DNA from: an uncultured Prevotella sp.
GTDB lineage: Bacteria; Bacteroidota; Bacteroidia; Bacteroidales; Bacteroidaceae
Direction of reading: 5' to 3'
DNA length: 64,000 nt
Assembly: GCA_900553465.1 (NCBI GenBank)
Contig: USDT01000008.1
Span: 1 to 64,000, forward strand
In this document: positions 9,212-19,151 of the stretch, one piece after another
Position numbering within the stretch: the first letter of the stretch is position 1
Layout: the number at the start of each line of letters is the position of its first letter
Notes under the pieces: generated by a model
What the model was told of the DNA's origin: nothing
Database searches by the model: none
What the model saw: the letters and a program-made list of their open reading frames with translations, nothing else
Made by a program: the position numbers and the translations under genes

Positions 9212-10252
9212 ATGAAATCCAGAAGGAACATTCTTATTATTGCAGCAGTATGCATACTGATAATATGTGGAGTCACATATTATTATTTCTTCTCGTCGAT
9301 GTCAGCCAAAGATACAACTGAATATGTATATATCGACAACAACGACAACATAGACTCTGTGACCGTGAAACTGGAAAAAATATCAACGCCACACGCTATT
9401 TCAGCATTCAAGATGCTTGCCGGATACAGCAAATACGCTGAGAACATACGCACCGGACGATATGCTATAGAACCAGGAGAGGGTGCGGCCGTCACTTTCA
9501 GACGCTTGAAGAACGGACTGCAGACACCCGTCAACCTCACTATACCATCGGTGAGAACCGTGGAAAGACTGTCGGCTCAACTGTCAGAGAAACTCATGAT
9601 AGACAGTGCAACTATCTGTAATGCACTGAAAGACGAAAAGACATGTAAGGAACTGGGATTTGATACAACAACTGTAATTTGCATGTTCATCCCCAATACC
9701 TATGACATTTATTGGAATACAAGTGCCGAAAATCTGCTCAAACGCATGAAGAAGGAATACAGCAGATTTTGGGACGAGGAGCGCATGGCAAGAGCAGCCA
9801 ACATAGGAATGAGCCCAACAGAAATAATGACTCTTGCAAGCATTGTGGACGAAGAAACAGCCAATGACCAAGAGAAACCTATGGTTGCCGGCATGTACTG
9901 CAATCGTCTGAAACTTCGCAACAGTGAATATCCCGACGGTATGCCACTGCAGGCTGATCCCACCATCAAGTTTGCATGGAAAAGATTTGATCTGCGCAGA
10001 ATATACAACAAACTGCTTAACATAGACAGTCCGTATAACACATACCGACGTACCGGACTTCCACCAGGACCAATCAGAATTCCGTCAATAGCAGGCATTG
10101 AAGCCGTACTCAACCATACAAAGCATGATTACCTGTATATGTGTGCTAAAGAAGACTTTAGTGGTACCCACAACTTTGCACGAACATATGAAGAGCATAT
10201 GGCCAATGCCCGCAGATACACCCAGGCGTTGAACCAAAGGGGAATAAAATAA
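9212..10252 (+). CDS. mltG: Endolytic murein transglycosylase MltG
   Basis: 346 residues. One N-terminal membrane anchor (about 7-27) is followed by a LysM-like segment (TVKLEKISTPHAISAFKMLA, GRYAIEPGEGA) and the YceG catalytic domain. The active-site stretch LASIVDEETA (about 208-217, Glu214/Glu215) corresponds to the family's ASIVExET. The C-terminal PDGMPLQADPTIKFA, SPYNTYRRTGLPPGPI and HNFARTYEEH segments are diagnostic. In characterised homologues the enzyme cleaves nascent peptidoglycan strands at the inner membrane and sets glycan chain length. It is a single gene with its own promoter and a downstream terminator. Confidence 0.95.
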   Translation: MKSRRNILIIAAVCILIICGVTYYYFFSSMSAKDTTEYVYIDNNDNIDSVTVKLEKISTPHAISAFKMLAGYSKYAENIRTGRYAIEPGEGAAVTFRRLKNGLQTPVNLTIPSVRTVERLSAQLSEKLMIDSATICNALKDEKTCKELGFDTTTVICMFIPNTYDIYWNTSAENLLKRMKKEYSRFWDEERMARAANIGMSPTEIMTLASIVDEETANDQEKPMVAGMYCNRLKLRNSEYPDGMPLQADPTIKFAWKRFDLRRIYNKLLNIDSPYNTYRRTGLPPGPIRIPSIAGIEAVLNHTKHDYLYMCAKEDFSGTHNFARTYEEHMANARRYTQALNQRGIK

Positions 10253-10312
10253 AAAACGGAAATAATCATACCGGCACAAAACAAAAAGAAAAACGCCGGA
10301 ATTATAAAAACA

Positions 10313-10344
10313 AAATGCAGACTTCTTCACAGGAGCCTGCATTT
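10313..10344 (+). terminator. Terminator of mltG
   Basis: The arms AAATGCAG (10313-10320) and CTGCATTT (10337-10344) form an 8-bp stem with a 16-nt loop, followed by ATTTC. Confidence 0.6.
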
Positions 10345-10659
10345 ATTTCAATAGGTATTAGCCTTTCTCTTAAGGTAAAAAGATTGTATTCAGGATAACG
10401 AAACAAAGGTAACATATTTTTAGATAATGTTAAAATCTCTTATATATTATAAAGCATAATTTTCCTTTTATTAGCTTTTTTTTGCATAAATATTCCTTAT
10501 TATTCATATTTCCGACCATAAACGGTAATTATCATTCCCACTGCCTCATAACTGACATATATCAACTCACAACCATACGTTTTGTTCAAAAATAACAGAA
10601 CCACCTCTCCTACAGGCAAAATTTATATTGGAGAAATGTATATAACTGATTTTTTTTCT

Positions 10660-10667
10660 TAATTTTG
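10660..10667 (+). promoter_or_regulatory. -7 box of the glnS operon
   Basis: TAATTTTG fits TAnnTTTG and lies 24 bases before the glnS start codon. A convincing -33 box at the usual distance is not visible. Confidence 0.55.
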
Positions 10668-10691
10668 CAACATAATTAATAATAGAAAAAT

Positions 10692-12407
10692 ATGGCAATC
10701 AAAGAGGAAGAAACATCTCTGGAGAAAAAAAGCATAAGCTTTGTTGAACAGATCGTAGAGAAAGATCTGGCTGAAGGTAAGAATGCAGGACGCATACAAA
10801 CACGTTTCCCGCCGGAACCGAACGGCTACCTGCACATTGGACACGCAAAAGCTATATGCATGGATTTTGGTGTTGCCGACAAATATAATGGAGTCTGCAA
10901 TCTGCGTTTCGATGACACAAATCCTACAAAGGAAAACAATGAATACGTAGAAAATATACTCAACGACATCACATGGCTCGGATTCAAGTGGGGCAAGATA
11001 TTCTATGCTTCCGATTATTTTGAAAAGCTGTGGGAGTTTGCAGTGTGGATGATAAAGAACGGCCATGCCTACATTGACGAGCAGACATCCGAACAGATTG
11101 CCGAACAAAAGGGAACGCCTACAACACCTGGCAAACCGTCACCATACAGAGACCGTCCGGTGGAGGAAAATCTGGCACTGTTTGAAAAAATGAATACGCC
11201 TGAGGCAGAAGAAGGAAGCATGGTGCTTAGAGCCAAACTCGACATGGCAAATCCCAACATGCACTTCCGTGATCCTATAATGTATCGCATAATACACACA
11301 CCGCATCACCGCACAGGAACAAAATGGCATGCATACCCTATGTATGACTTTGCCCATGGACAAAGCGACTACTTCGAAGGTGTCACCCACTCCATCTGTA
11401 CTTTGGAATTCGTCCCTCACCGTCCACTTTACGACAAATTCATAGACTTCTTGAAAGAAAAGAACGGTGAGACAGAAAATATAAATGACTTCAGACCAAG
11501 ACAGATAGAATTCAACCGTCTGAATCTGACTTACACAGTGATGAGCAAGCGTAAACTGCTCGCCCTTGTGAACGAAAAGAAAGTGAACGGGTGGGATGAT
11601 CCGCGTATGCCGACACTGTGCGGAATGAGACGCCGTGGTTATTCGCCGGAAAGTATTCGAAAATTCATCGACTCAATAGGATACACTAAGTTTGACGCTC
11701 TGAACGATGTGGCACTGCTTGAGGCAGCCGTGCGTGAAGACCTTAATAAGCGCGCCATAAGAGTCTCGGCAGTTGTCAATCCGGTGAAGCTTGTCATCAC
11801 CAACTATCCCGACGACATGACAGAAGAGATGGTTGCTGTGAATAATCCTGAGAATGAAGCTGACGGTACACACAATATCACTTTCTCTAAGAATCTATGG
11901 ATTGAACGTGAAGACTTTATGGAGGATGCTCCTAAGAAGTTCTTCAGAATGTCACCGGGTAAGGAAGTGAGACTCAAGAATGCATACATCGTAAAATGTA
12001 CCGGATGCACAAAGGATGAGAACGGCAATGTCATTGAAATACAGGCCGAATATGATCCGGAATCGAAGAGCGGTCGCGAAGGAGCAAACCGCAAGGTGAA
12101 AGGAACACTCCACTGGGTATCTGCAGACCATTGCAAGAAAGCCACAGTACGCATATACGACAGACTGTTCAATATTGAAAATCCGTCGGCTGACGAACGC
12201 GACTTCAGAGAGTTGCTTAATCCAGACAGCATGAAAATCAACGAAAACTGTTACGTTGAGGAGTATGCTGCCGAACGCAAGGCCGGAGAATATCTCCAGT
12301 TCCAACGTATCGGATATTTTATGGCTGACCCTGTATCTACGGCTGATGCACCAGTGTTCAACAAGACCGTAGGATTAAAAGACACATGGGCCAAACAAAA
12401 TAAATGA
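10692..12407 (+). CDS. glnS: Glutaminyl-tRNA synthetase
   Basis: 571 residues, a normal class I GlnS. The signatures are the HIGH motif in PPEPNGYLHIGHAKA (His48-Ile-Gly-His51), the second motif VMSKRK (283-288), and the glutamine-specific FDDTNPTKE and GTKWHAYPMYDFAHGQSD segments. The C-terminal anticodon-binding beta-barrels follow (EVRLKNAYIVKC, NEADGTHNITFSKNLWIERED). It charges tRNA-Gln directly. No extra YqeY domain is present. It overlaps the TPR gene by 4 bp (ATGA at 12404-12407). Confidence 0.97.
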   Translation: MAIKEEETSLEKKSISFVEQIVEKDLAEGKNAGRIQTRFPPEPNGYLHIGHAKAICMDFGVADKYNGVCNLRFDDTNPTKENNEYVENILNDITWLGFKWGKIFYASDYFEKLWEFAVWMIKNGHAYIDEQTSEQIAEQKGTPTTPGKPSPYRDRPVEENLALFEKMNTPEAEEGSMVLRAKLDMANPNMHFRDPIMYRIIHTPHHRTGTKWHAYPMYDFAHGQSDYFEGVTHSICTLEFVPHRPLYDKFIDFLKEKNGETENINDFRPRQIEFNRLNLTYTVMSKRKLLALVNEKKVNGWDDPRMPTLCGMRRRGYSPESIRKFIDSIGYTKFDALNDVALLEAAVREDLNKRAIRVSAVVNPVKLVITNYPDDMTEEMVAVNNPENEADGTHNITFSKNLWIEREDFMEDAPKKFFRMSPGKEVRLKNAYIVKCTGCTKDENGNVIEIQAEYDPESKSGREGANRKVKGTLHWVSADHCKKATVRIYDRLFNIENPSADERDFRELLNPDSMKINENCYVEEYAAERKAGEYLQFQRIGYFMADPVSTADAPVFNKTVGLKDTWAKQNK

Positions 12408-13828
12408 TGGCATACGGCGAAAAAGACTTTGATAGCATACAGTTCAGAAACATTATAAAAAAATACGAGGAAGCACAACTCGTAAATAAAGACATATACA
12501 TGGAACCTGAAGAACTGACAGATATTGCCGAGTTCTATTATGAAAAAGGCAATATCTCTCAGGCTATCAAAGCTATTGACTATGCCATACGACTTTTCCC
12601 AGACTCAACAATGCCTGTTATTTTCCGTTCGAGAATTGCATTGCTTGAGGAGCACGATTGTACACTCGCTGAACATTACGCAGAAATGGTCGGCGACAAA
12701 AGTGATCTGGACTATTTCTATCTTATAGCAGAAATAATGATCGTAGACAACAGGGCTTCACAGGCCGACAATTATCTGCGTGAACGTATGACCCACATCG
12801 ATGAGGACGACATTGCTGATTTCATTCTTGATGTTGCGACTATATTTGTTGATTATGAAAAATATGATATCGCAGAACAATGGCTGGATATGTCAGACGA
12901 TGAAGATCTTTCTGATTATAAGGAACTGAAAGGACGCATCGCACTGGGACAGGGTAACTACGAAACAAGCGAACACATATTCGAGGAACTCATTAACGAA
13001 GATCCTTATTCCAATCATTTCTGGAACAGGCTAGCCTCAGCACAACTGATGCACGAAAGGATATCAGAATCCATTACAAGCAGTGAATATGCAATAGCCA
13101 TTAATCCCGAGGATGACGAAGCTCTTCTGAATAAGGCAAACGCACTTTTCAGACTAGGCAAGTATGAGGATGCGTTGGAATATTACAAGCGTTTCACCAA
13201 TTTGTGTCCGGAAAATCACAGCGGATACATCCTTCAGGGAAATACGCTTATCAATCTCAGCAGATATGAGGAAGCAATATCTGCATATAAGACTGCGGAA
13301 AAGAAAGCAGCAAAGAACGAATCCGACTTTGTTGAAATATATCAGGAACTTGCACTCACTCTGTCAACAACAGGAAAGAAAGATGAGGCTTTGAAATATG
13401 TCGACAAAGCCGAGAATCACCCTTTGTCTGACAAAAACGAAATACAGGTACTTCGTGGACACATACACCTTGAGCATAATGACCTGACGGAAGCTCAGGA
13501 ATATTTCCGCAATGCAATTCATAACTCAAACTTCTCAAGAAGAATTTTTCTCAACATTGCAATGTCTATATTCGACTGCGGATATATAAACATTGCATAC
13601 AAAATGTTCAAAGCTGTTCCTGCATTCAGACCTGATACCGACAAAAAAGGACTGTCATATCTCGCACTTTGCTGTCATCAATTAAATAAAACAACAGAAT
13701 TTCTTGAATACCTTAAAAAAGCATGCGAGGAAGAAAAGGACGAAGTGCGTTATGTACTCGGATTTCTTTTCCCAGAAAAACTGGATGTAAACGAATATTA
13801 TAATTACATGTATAACAAGTTAAAATAA
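12404..13828 (+). CDS. Tetratricopeptide repeat protein
   Basis: 474 residues without signal peptide or membrane segment, so probably cytoplasmic. At least six TPR-like helical pairs are visible (for example YEKGNISQAIKAIDYAIRL, KANALFRLGKYEDALEYY, GNTLINLSRYEEAISAY, GHIHLEHNDLTEAQEYF). Such proteins are scaffolds for protein-protein contacts. The 4-bp overlap with glnS and the 9-base gap to the DedA gene make one operon. The partner is unknown. Confidence 0.85.
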   Translation: MMAYGEKDFDSIQFRNIIKKYEEAQLVNKDIYMEPEELTDIAEFYYEKGNISQAIKAIDYAIRLFPDSTMPVIFRSRIALLEEHDCTLAEHYAEMVGDKSDLDYFYLIAEIMIVDNRASQADNYLRERMTHIDEDDIADFILDVATIFVDYEKYDIAEQWLDMSDDEDLSDYKELKGRIALGQGNYETSEHIFEELINEDPYSNHFWNRLASAQLMHERISESITSSEYAIAINPEDDEALLNKANALFRLGKYEDALEYYKRFTNLCPENHSGYILQGNTLINLSRYEEAISAYKTAEKKAAKNESDFVEIYQELALTLSTTGKKDEALKYVDKAENHPLSDKNEIQVLRGHIHLEHNDLTEAQEYFRNAIHNSNFSRRIFLNIAMSIFDCGYINIAYKMFKAVPAFRPDTDKKGLSYLALCCHQLNKTTEFLEYLKKACEEEKDEVRYVLGFLFPEKLDVNEYYNYMYNKLK

Positions 13829-13837
13829 GAAAAGAAA

Positions 13838-14473
13838 ATGAACATTCTCTCCACTTTACTGGATAATCTTAATTACGGTGCAATATTGTTTCTGATGTTT
13901 ATTGAAAGCACCTTTATTCCTTTTCCGTCCGAAATTGTTGTTGCTCCGGCAGCTTATCATGCTGCAGCAGGAGAATTAAATATAGTTCTTGTCGTATTAT
14001 TTGCAACCATAGGAGCAGATTTGGGAGCCATAGCTAACTACGCACTGGCTTACTACCTCGGCCGTCCAATTATATACAGATTTGTAAACAGCAGGTGGGG
14101 AAAACTTTGTATGCTTAGTACAGAAAAAATGGAAAAAAGCGAGAAATACTTTGCTGATCACGGTGCTGTGGCAACACTCACCGGACGTATGCTCCCAGTA
14201 ATACGACAGCTGATTTCTATTCCAGCCGGACTTGCAAAAATGAACTTCTGGAAATTTATACTGTATACAACGATCGGAGCCGGTTGCTGGAACTGTGTGC
14301 TTGCAGCACTGGGATGGTATCTTCACACAATTGTCCCAGAGGAGCAGTTGAACGATAAAATCAATGAATACGGTGAATATATTAAATGGATAACAATTTC
14401 TATATTCCTTGTTGCAGTAATAATATATTTCATTGTACGTCATATCAGAAAAAAGAAGCAAACGGCTTTGTAG
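13838..14473 (+). CDS. DedA family (SNARE-associated/VTT domain) membrane protein
   Basis: 211 residues with several membrane segments. DedA signatures are FIESTFIPFPSEIVVAPAAYHAA near the N-terminus, the GADLGAIANYALAYYLGR segment, and the G-R-M-L-P-V-x-R-x-x-I-S-x-P-A-G motif at about 112-130. Proteins of this family are known to work in lipid-carrier recycling and membrane homeostasis, including undecaprenyl phosphate translocation in some members; the precise substrate here is not known. It is the third gene of the glnS operon, followed by a perfect 11-bp hairpin. Confidence 0.92.
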   Translation: MNILSTLLDNLNYGAILFLMFIESTFIPFPSEIVVAPAAYHAAAGELNIVLVVLFATIGADLGAIANYALAYYLGRPIIYRFVNSRWGKLCMLSTEKMEKSEKYFADHGAVATLTGRMLPVIRQLISIPAGLAKMNFWKFILYTTIGAGCWNCVLAALGWYLHTIVPEEQLNDKINEYGEYIKWITISIFLVAVIIYFIVRHIRKKKQTAL

Positions 14474-14482
14474 AAATTCAAC

Positions 14483-14521
14483 GGGGATTAATGGCAATAA
14501 AAAAGCGCGGCATTAATCCCC
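14483..14521 (+). terminator. Terminator-like hairpin after dedA
   Basis: The arms GGGGATTAATG (14483-14493) and CATTAATCCCC (14511-14521) pair perfectly with a 17-nt loop, ten bases after the dedA stop. The following bases are only partly T-rich. The right arm coincides with the outer edge of repeat copy D. Confidence 0.55.
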
Positions 14522-15020
14522 AAATATTAGCATTGTTGTTTTCTGTAGAAGAGAAAGCCATCGGAACAGTTACAGATTTTCAGTATCCTGTGATTTTCTA
14601 TCTAAGTTTTCTGTTCTATTCCCAAAAATAAGTGAGTATTTGCGGGCAGATCCTCCATTGCACGCAAAAACTCTAAAAATAAGAATCACACTAAAAGTAT
14701 TGTAAATAAACAACTTACGTTTAACAACATTTTTCCGTCATACAATAATCACCGTTTCAGCATGCAATATTGTCCATATCAGGGGCTAAAACGCGCAATA
14801 TTACACCCTAATACAGGCAAAATCAGACCCTAAAACGGGCATAAACGCAGTGCAATATGAATGCTCCGGCATTATTCTACAGTATATACTATAAAGCCGT
14901 ATGGCTCGAATAAGCCTTTATCATATTACGTTTAATATATATTCACACCTCTTTTACGTTTTTCTTTTGTCAAAAAAGTCAAGAAAAACAGGAAGTTCGT
15001 TGTTCAGGTTTTCTTTAAAT
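14511..15020 (-). repeat. Dispersed 0.5-kb intergenic repeat, copy D (diverged)
   Basis: Read on the minus strand it aligns with copies A and B. It has a left block TTTAAAGAAAAC followed by TTTTTCTTGACTTTTTTGAC. Three degenerate units built on TTAGGGTGTAATATTG come next, then GCATGCTGAAACGG, then TTATTTTTGGGAATAGAACAG, and finally ATCACAGGATACTGAAAATC with the downstream flank AACAATGCTAATATTTGGGG. The terminal arms are mutated (TTCCTGTTTTTC against GAAAATCTGTAACT). The reading frame seen in copies A and B stops after four codons here, so the family is not protein-coding. Confidence 0.75.
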
Positions 15021-15082
15021 TTCTACAAAGACAAACACAGAAGCGCAGACCAGACAACACATCTAAGTGACAATATAATAAC

Positions 15083-15126
15083 AACAGGAAGGGGTAAAGA
15101 TATTTTCATCTTCACCCCTTCCTGTT
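15083..15126 (-). terminator. Terminator of manC (possibly bidirectional)
   Basis: The arms AACAGGAAGGGG (15083-15094) and CCCCTTCCTGTT (15115-15126) form a 12-bp stem just after the manC stop. On the plus strand it is followed by TTTT. Confidence 0.7.
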
Positions 15127-15128
15127 TT

Positions 15129-16193
15129 TTATTCTTCTGCAAATTGTCTTATTCTTTGCTCTTCCGAAAGTTTACATATAAGCAGCATATCGTCTTTCTC
15201 TGCCACAACGAAATTATCAAGCCCTTGTATAACAACTTTCTTTTCTTGTGTCGTATGGATTATACAATTATGAGAATCATATAAATGTATGTTATTTCCC
15301 AATAATCCGTTACCATAAAGATCGCGACGTGTCTGCATCAGCAATGCGCTCCATGATCCAAGGTCGCTCCATCCGAAATCTGCCGGACAAACAAAGATAT
15401 CCTCCACTTTTTCCATGATAGCATAGTCCACTGAAATATTTTCACATTCGGGATATACTTTATCTATCATATTGCGCTCTTCTGGTGTACCGTACACATC
15501 AACAAGATTTTCGAAAACCTTACCTATCTGAGGACAATATACCCTATAAGCATTGACAATTGTACTGACATTCCAAATAAAAATTCCAGCATTCCAGAAA
15601 TAGTTCTTTTGAGCTATATATTTCTTTGCCGTTTCCAAGTCCGGCTTTTCTTTGAAAGAATCTATTCTGAATATTTCCTTATTTCTAAGAGAACATGAGC
15701 TAAGATCTGCCTGGATATAACCATAACCTGTTTCCGGACAGGTTGGTGAAATACCAAGTGTTACAATTGCATCAGTATCACTTGTAAAATCAAGGCAAGA
15801 CTTTATAATACGATTAAATTCCTTTTGCTTTGTAACAATATGATCACTTGGCGTAACTACAACATTTGCCTTTGGATTAATAGACTTTATACGCCAACTT
15901 ACATACGCAATACATGGAGCGGTATTGCGTCGACACGGTTCCAAAAGAATATTTTCTACAGGAACTTCTGGTAATTGCTCGCGAACAATATCAAAATATT
16001 TTTTATTTGTCACCACCCATACATTCTCTGGCGGACATACTCCGTCAAAACGGTCATAGGTGAGTTGCAACAATGATTGTCCGGTTCCAAGAACATCAAT
16101 AAACTGTTTTGGTTTGTCTGAAGTACTCATCGGCCAGAAGCGACTCCCGACTCCCCCTGCCATTATAACCAGATGATTGTTAGCTATATCCAT
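15129..16193 (-). CDS. manC: Mannose-1-phosphate guanylyltransferase
   Basis: 354 residues: the nucleotidyltransferase domain only, without a fused isomerase domain. The N-terminal pyrophosphorylase motif AGGVGSRFWPMSTSDKPKQF is diagnostic, with later TPSDHIV, ETGYGYIQ, FKEKP and FWNAGIFIWN signatures of the family. It makes GDP-mannose from mannose-1-phosphate and GTP, feeding surface glycan and GDP-fucose synthesis. It is a single gene here with no glycan cluster around it. Confidence 0.93.
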   Translation of the reverse strand: MDIANNHLVIMAGGVGSRFWPMSTSDKPKQFIDVLGTGQSLLQLTYDRFDGVCPPENVWVVTNKKYFDIVREQLPEVPVENILLEPCRRNTAPCIAYVSWRIKSINPKANVVVTPSDHIVTKQKEFNRIIKSCLDFTSDTDAIVTLGISPTCPETGYGYIQADLSSCSLRNKEIFRIDSFKEKPDLETAKKYIAQKNYFWNAGIFIWNVSTIVNAYRVYCPQIGKVFENLVDVYGTPEERNMIDKVYPECENISVDYAIMEKVEDIFVCPADFGWSDLGSWSALLMQTRRDLYGNGLLGNNIHLYDSHNCIIHTTQEKKVVIQGLDNFVVAEKDDMLLICKLSEEQRIRQFAEE

Positions 16194-16334
16194 AAAAAAT
16201 ATATGTTATGTTGTGTATTCTTAACAAAAATACATAAAATATTTTTAATTAAAAAACATTTTAAAGAATAAATCAAAAATAACTCGTATCTACACAAACA
16301 AAACATCTTGCGCCGGTAGATTGGTCTTTATATA

Positions 16335-16676
16335 TCAGAATAAAGACAACGACTTATCCTCGACAATTGGTGTATTATCCGAAGCGCTCTGATCATGATC
16401 TTCATCATCTGCAAACTGCAACATTAACTGTTGAGTCATATATGAATTTGTATTAAGACGATAGCAACCTCTCTGACCAGTCTTCTCAATTAATGAATTT
16501 GGATTGCGTGAGTTTCGTATAAGGAAATGAGTAACATATTCATGCACATCATCATAAGTTCTCCTGTCAAAAAAAGAGTTACATGCATTATGTACATGAA
16601 TTGATATCTTTCGGATAGACAATCCTTCGTCTCCTACTTCAGCCAACACTCGAAATATTTCCTTATCTAAAGACAT
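16335..16676 (-). CDS. Conserved hypothetical protein, small winged-helix-like
   Basis: 113 residues. The first 75 (LDKEIFRVLAEVGDEGLSIRKISIHVHNACNSFF ... LIEKTGQRGCYRLN) look like a helix-helix-helix plus beta-wing arrangement. The tail is acidic and disordered (DDEDHDQSASD). Such proteins occur widely in Bacteroidales, but I know no function. It lies 61 bases downstream of the DUF2582 gene on the same strand, with a terminator hairpin between them, so expression may be only partly linked. Confidence 0.65.
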   Translation of the reverse strand: MSLDKEIFRVLAEVGDEGLSIRKISIHVHNACNSFFDRRTYDDVHEYVTHFLIRNSRNPNSLIEKTGQRGCYRLNTNSYMTQQLMLQFADDEDHDQSASDNTPIVEDKSLSLF

Positions 16677-16687
16677 TAAATTAAAAA

Positions 16688-16715
16688 GAGAGCTGCAATT
16701 AAAATTACAGCTCTC
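16688..16715 (-). terminator. Terminator of the DUF2582 gene
   Basis: GAGAGCTG (16688-16695) and CAGCTCTC (16708-16715) form an 8-bp stem. On the minus strand it is followed by TTTTTAA, a classical intrinsic terminator. Confidence 0.75.
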
Positions 16716-16737
16716 CCCTTGATATCGTTAAAAAAAT

Positions 16738-17019
16738 TTAAGCCAATGTGATGAGACAATCTTCATCTTTAACTTTTCCTTCTTTAAAGAGCCAGCCTAT
16801 ACCCAAAAATGCTTCTTCCTTACTTATTTTTGCAGCCTTTGCGATGTCAGCCACGCTGAGCGGCTTTTCTGCAGCAGCCAGTGCCTGATAAACATCACCG
16901 GCGCGGAATCCAACACTTTCTGCATTAATAACTACCTCATTTTTCTTTGCGGCCGACTTCTTCGGTGTTGCAGCCTTGCTTGTAACAACTTTCTTAGTTG
17001 CAGCTTTCTTTTCTGTCAT
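16738..17019 (-). CDS. DUF2582-type winged helix protein with basic tail
   Basis: 93 residues. The first 26 form an Ala/Lys-rich tail (KKAATKKVVTSKAATPKKSAAKK), resembling histone H1-like or nucleoid protein tails. Residues about 32-93 form a small winged helix (RAGDVYQALAAAEKPLSVADIAKAAKISKEEAFLGIGWLFKEGKVKDEDCLITL). The architecture suggests a non-specific DNA-binding or nucleoid-associated protein (inference). It is probably monocistronic given the terminator directly after it. Confidence 0.8.
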   Translation of the reverse strand: MTEKKAATKKVVTSKAATPKKSAAKKNEVVINAESVGFRAGDVYQALAAAEKPLSVADIAKAAKISKEEAFLGIGWLFKEGKVKDEDCLITLA

Positions 17020-17158
17020 AATTTAGTAAAAAATAAAAACTCCAAGACAAATAATAACTAATCATGGATTTAATTGTGCTACAAAATTACGATTAATTTT
17101 TTATATACTGCTTCCATTAATGAAGAAAAAGGGCCTTTTTACTTATTGTCGGAAACTT

Positions 17159-18928
17159 TCAACTATTTTCTTGACCTAAGTCAACCCTAATCTTCAATTC
17201 TTCAAGCTGTTTCTTATCCAATTCAGACGGAGCCTCAAGCATCACATCCCTTCCGCTGTTGTTTTTCGGGAAAGCGATACAGTCACGTATTGAATCAAGA
17301 CCAGCCATTATTGATACGAAACGATCAAGACCAAACGCAAGACCTGCATGAGGTGGAGCTCCATATTTGAATGCATTGATAAGGAATCCGAACTGAGCCA
17401 TCGCTCTCTCATGCGTGAAGCCAAGAATATCGAACATCTTCTCCTGAAGCTTACAGTCATGGATACGGATACTACCTCCACCTACTTCAATTCCATTGCA
17501 TACGAAATCATATGCCATGGCTCTAACACGCTCAGGATGTTCATCAAGCAAAGGAATATCATCAGGATTTGGCATTGTAAACGGATGGTGTGTTGCCATC
17601 AGACGCTGTTCCTCATCGCTCCATTCAAACAATGGGAAATCAACAATCCACAAGCATTCAAATTTATTCTTATCACGCAAGCCAAGACGATCACCCATCT
17701 CCAGTCGCAAAGCACACAACTGAACACGAGTCTTGTTAGGCTTGTCGCCACTCAATATAAGAAGCAGATCTCCGTCTTTTGCACCAACTTTTTCTTTCAG
17801 TGCCTGCATCACCTCCGGTGTATAGAACTTATCAATGCTGCTCTTTATTGTGCCGTCTTCATTAAACTTGACATAAACAAGGCCTTTCGCTCCAATCTGT
17901 GGTTTCTTGACAAAATCAGTAATCTGATCAAGCTGTTTTCTTGTATATCCTGCACATCCTGGGACGCATATACCACCTATGTACTCGGCATCATTGAATA
18001 CCTGGAAAGATCCGCTTCCCTTCAAAACATCCATGAGTTCCACAAACTCCATTCCAAAGCGAAGATCCGGTTTGTCGCTACCAAAACGTCTCATTGCCTC
18101 ATGCCATGTCATCTGTTGCAGTTTTGCAGGCAATTCAACGCCACGTACTTCTTTGAACAGATGACGTGCCATATCCTCGAACAAATCGATAACATCGTCC
18201 TGATCCACAAACGACATTTCACAGTCTATCTGTGTAAACTCTGGCTGACGATCAGCACGCAAATCTTCATCACGGAAACATTTTGCTATTTGGAAATAAC
18301 GGTCAAAACCACTTACCATAAGCAGCTGCTTCAATGTCTGCGGACTTTGAGGCAACGCATAAAACTGTCCCGGATTCATGCGTGAAGGAACAACAAAGTC
18401 TCTTGCACCTTCCGGAGTACTTCCAATAAGAATAGGAGTCTCAACTTCTATGAAATCCTTTGAATCAAGGAAATTTCTTATAAGGATTGTCATACGGTGA
18501 CGTAATTCCAGATTCTTACGTACAGCAGGACGTCTGAGATCAAGATAACGATATTTCATTCGAATATCATCACCTCCATCAGTATTGTCTTCAATCGTGA
18601 ACGGTGGAGTCATACTTTCCGAAAGCACGTTCAGAGACTTGACTATAATTTCAATATCTCCCGTCGGAAGATTTGGGTTCTTGCTTTGACGCTCGCTTAC
18701 AGTTCCTGTAGCCTGTACGCAGTATTCACGTCCAAGCTTACCTGCCTTATCGCACAATTCACTGTCATCAGACTCGTTGAATACGAGCTGAGTTATACCA
18801 TATCTATCGCGCAAATCGACAAATGTCATTCCGCCCATTTTTCTTACGCGCTGAACCCATCCGGCCAATGTCACTGTTTTGCCGGCATCAGAAAGCCTAA
18901 GCTCTCCACACGTATTGCTTCTATACAT
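17159..18928 (-). CDS. aspS: Aspartyl-tRNA synthetase, bacterial type
   Basis: 589 residues. An N-terminal OB-fold anticodon-binding domain ([24 protein letters not shown], about 5-110) is followed by the class II core. Motif 2 lies in [23 protein letters not shown] and motif 3 in [15 protein letters not shown]. The bacterial GAD insertion domain lies between about 290 and 410. It charges tRNA-Asp. An upstream -7 box is visible on the minus strand. Confidence 0.97.
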   Translation of the reverse strand: MYRSNTCGELRLSDAGKTVTLAGWVQRVRKMGGMTFVDLRDRYGITQLVFNESDDSELCDKAGKLGREYCVQATGTVSERQSKNPNLPTGDIEIIVKSLNVLSESMTPPFTIEDNTDGGDDIRMKYRYLDLRRPAVRKNLELRHRMTILIRNFLDSKDFIEVETPILIGSTPEGARDFVVPSRMNPGQFYALPQSPQTLKQLLMVSGFDRYFQIAKCFRDEDLRADRQPEFTQIDCEMSFVDQDDVIDLFEDMARHLFKEVRGVELPAKLQQMTWHEAMRRFGSDKPDLRFGMEFVELMDVLKGSGSFQVFNDAEYIGGICVPGCAGYTRKQLDQITDFVKKPQIGAKGLVYVKFNEDGTIKSSIDKFYTPEVMQALKEKVGAKDGDLLLILSGDKPNKTRVQLCALRLEMGDRLGLRDKNKFECLWIVDFPLFEWSDEEQRLMATHHPFTMPNPDDIPLLDEHPERVRAMAYDFVCNGIEVGGGSIRIHDCKLQEKMFDILGFTHERAMAQFGFLINAFKYGAPPHAGLAFGLDRFVSIMAGLDSIRDCIAFPKNNSGRDVMLEAPSELDKKQLEELKIRVDLGQENS

Positions 18929-18954
18929 AGTTTTATAAAAATTTTTACTTTTTG

Positions 18955-18962
18955 CAAAAGTA
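18955..18962 (-). promoter_or_regulatory. -7 box of aspS
   Basis: On the minus strand the bases read TACTTTTG, matching TAnnTTTG, 26 bases before the aspS start codon. Confidence 0.6.
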
Positions 18963-19121
18963 CAACAATTCTTTGAAAAGTAAAAAAATCATGACAGATA
19001 TATTCCTGCTTATTGCATTATATAATGCGATATATGAATATCGCATTTTTAAGATATGCAGAGATATATTAATTAATGTGAAAATACCGACATAAAATCC
19101 TACGTCAGGATATCTTTTTTA

Positions 19122-19129
19122 TAATTTTG
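19122..19129 (+). promoter_or_regulatory. -7 box of the DUF1573 gene
   Basis: TAATTTTG lies 22 bases before the start codon and fits the Bacteroidetes consensus. Confidence 0.6.
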
Positions 19130-19151
19130 CGGTAAAATTAAACAATTCATT

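Larger units (their letters stand above)
10253..10691. other. Intergenic region between mltG and glnS
   Basis: 439 bases, AT-rich. It holds the mltG terminator (10313-10344) and the glnS -7 box (10660-10667). The middle part shows no repeat or coding signal. Confidence 0.5.
14474..15128. other. Intergenic region filled mostly by repeat copy D
   Basis: 655 bases between the convergent dedA and manC genes. Most of it is one copy of the dispersed 0.5-kb repeat (minus orientation). It ends with the hairpin of manC at 15083-15126. Confidence 0.6.

Noticed and set aside
17348..18385. 345-codon open frame opposite aspS
   Set aside because: It is the antisense shadow of a complete aspartyl-tRNA synthetase gene, with no start signal and low-complexity, cysteine- and isoleucine-rich content.
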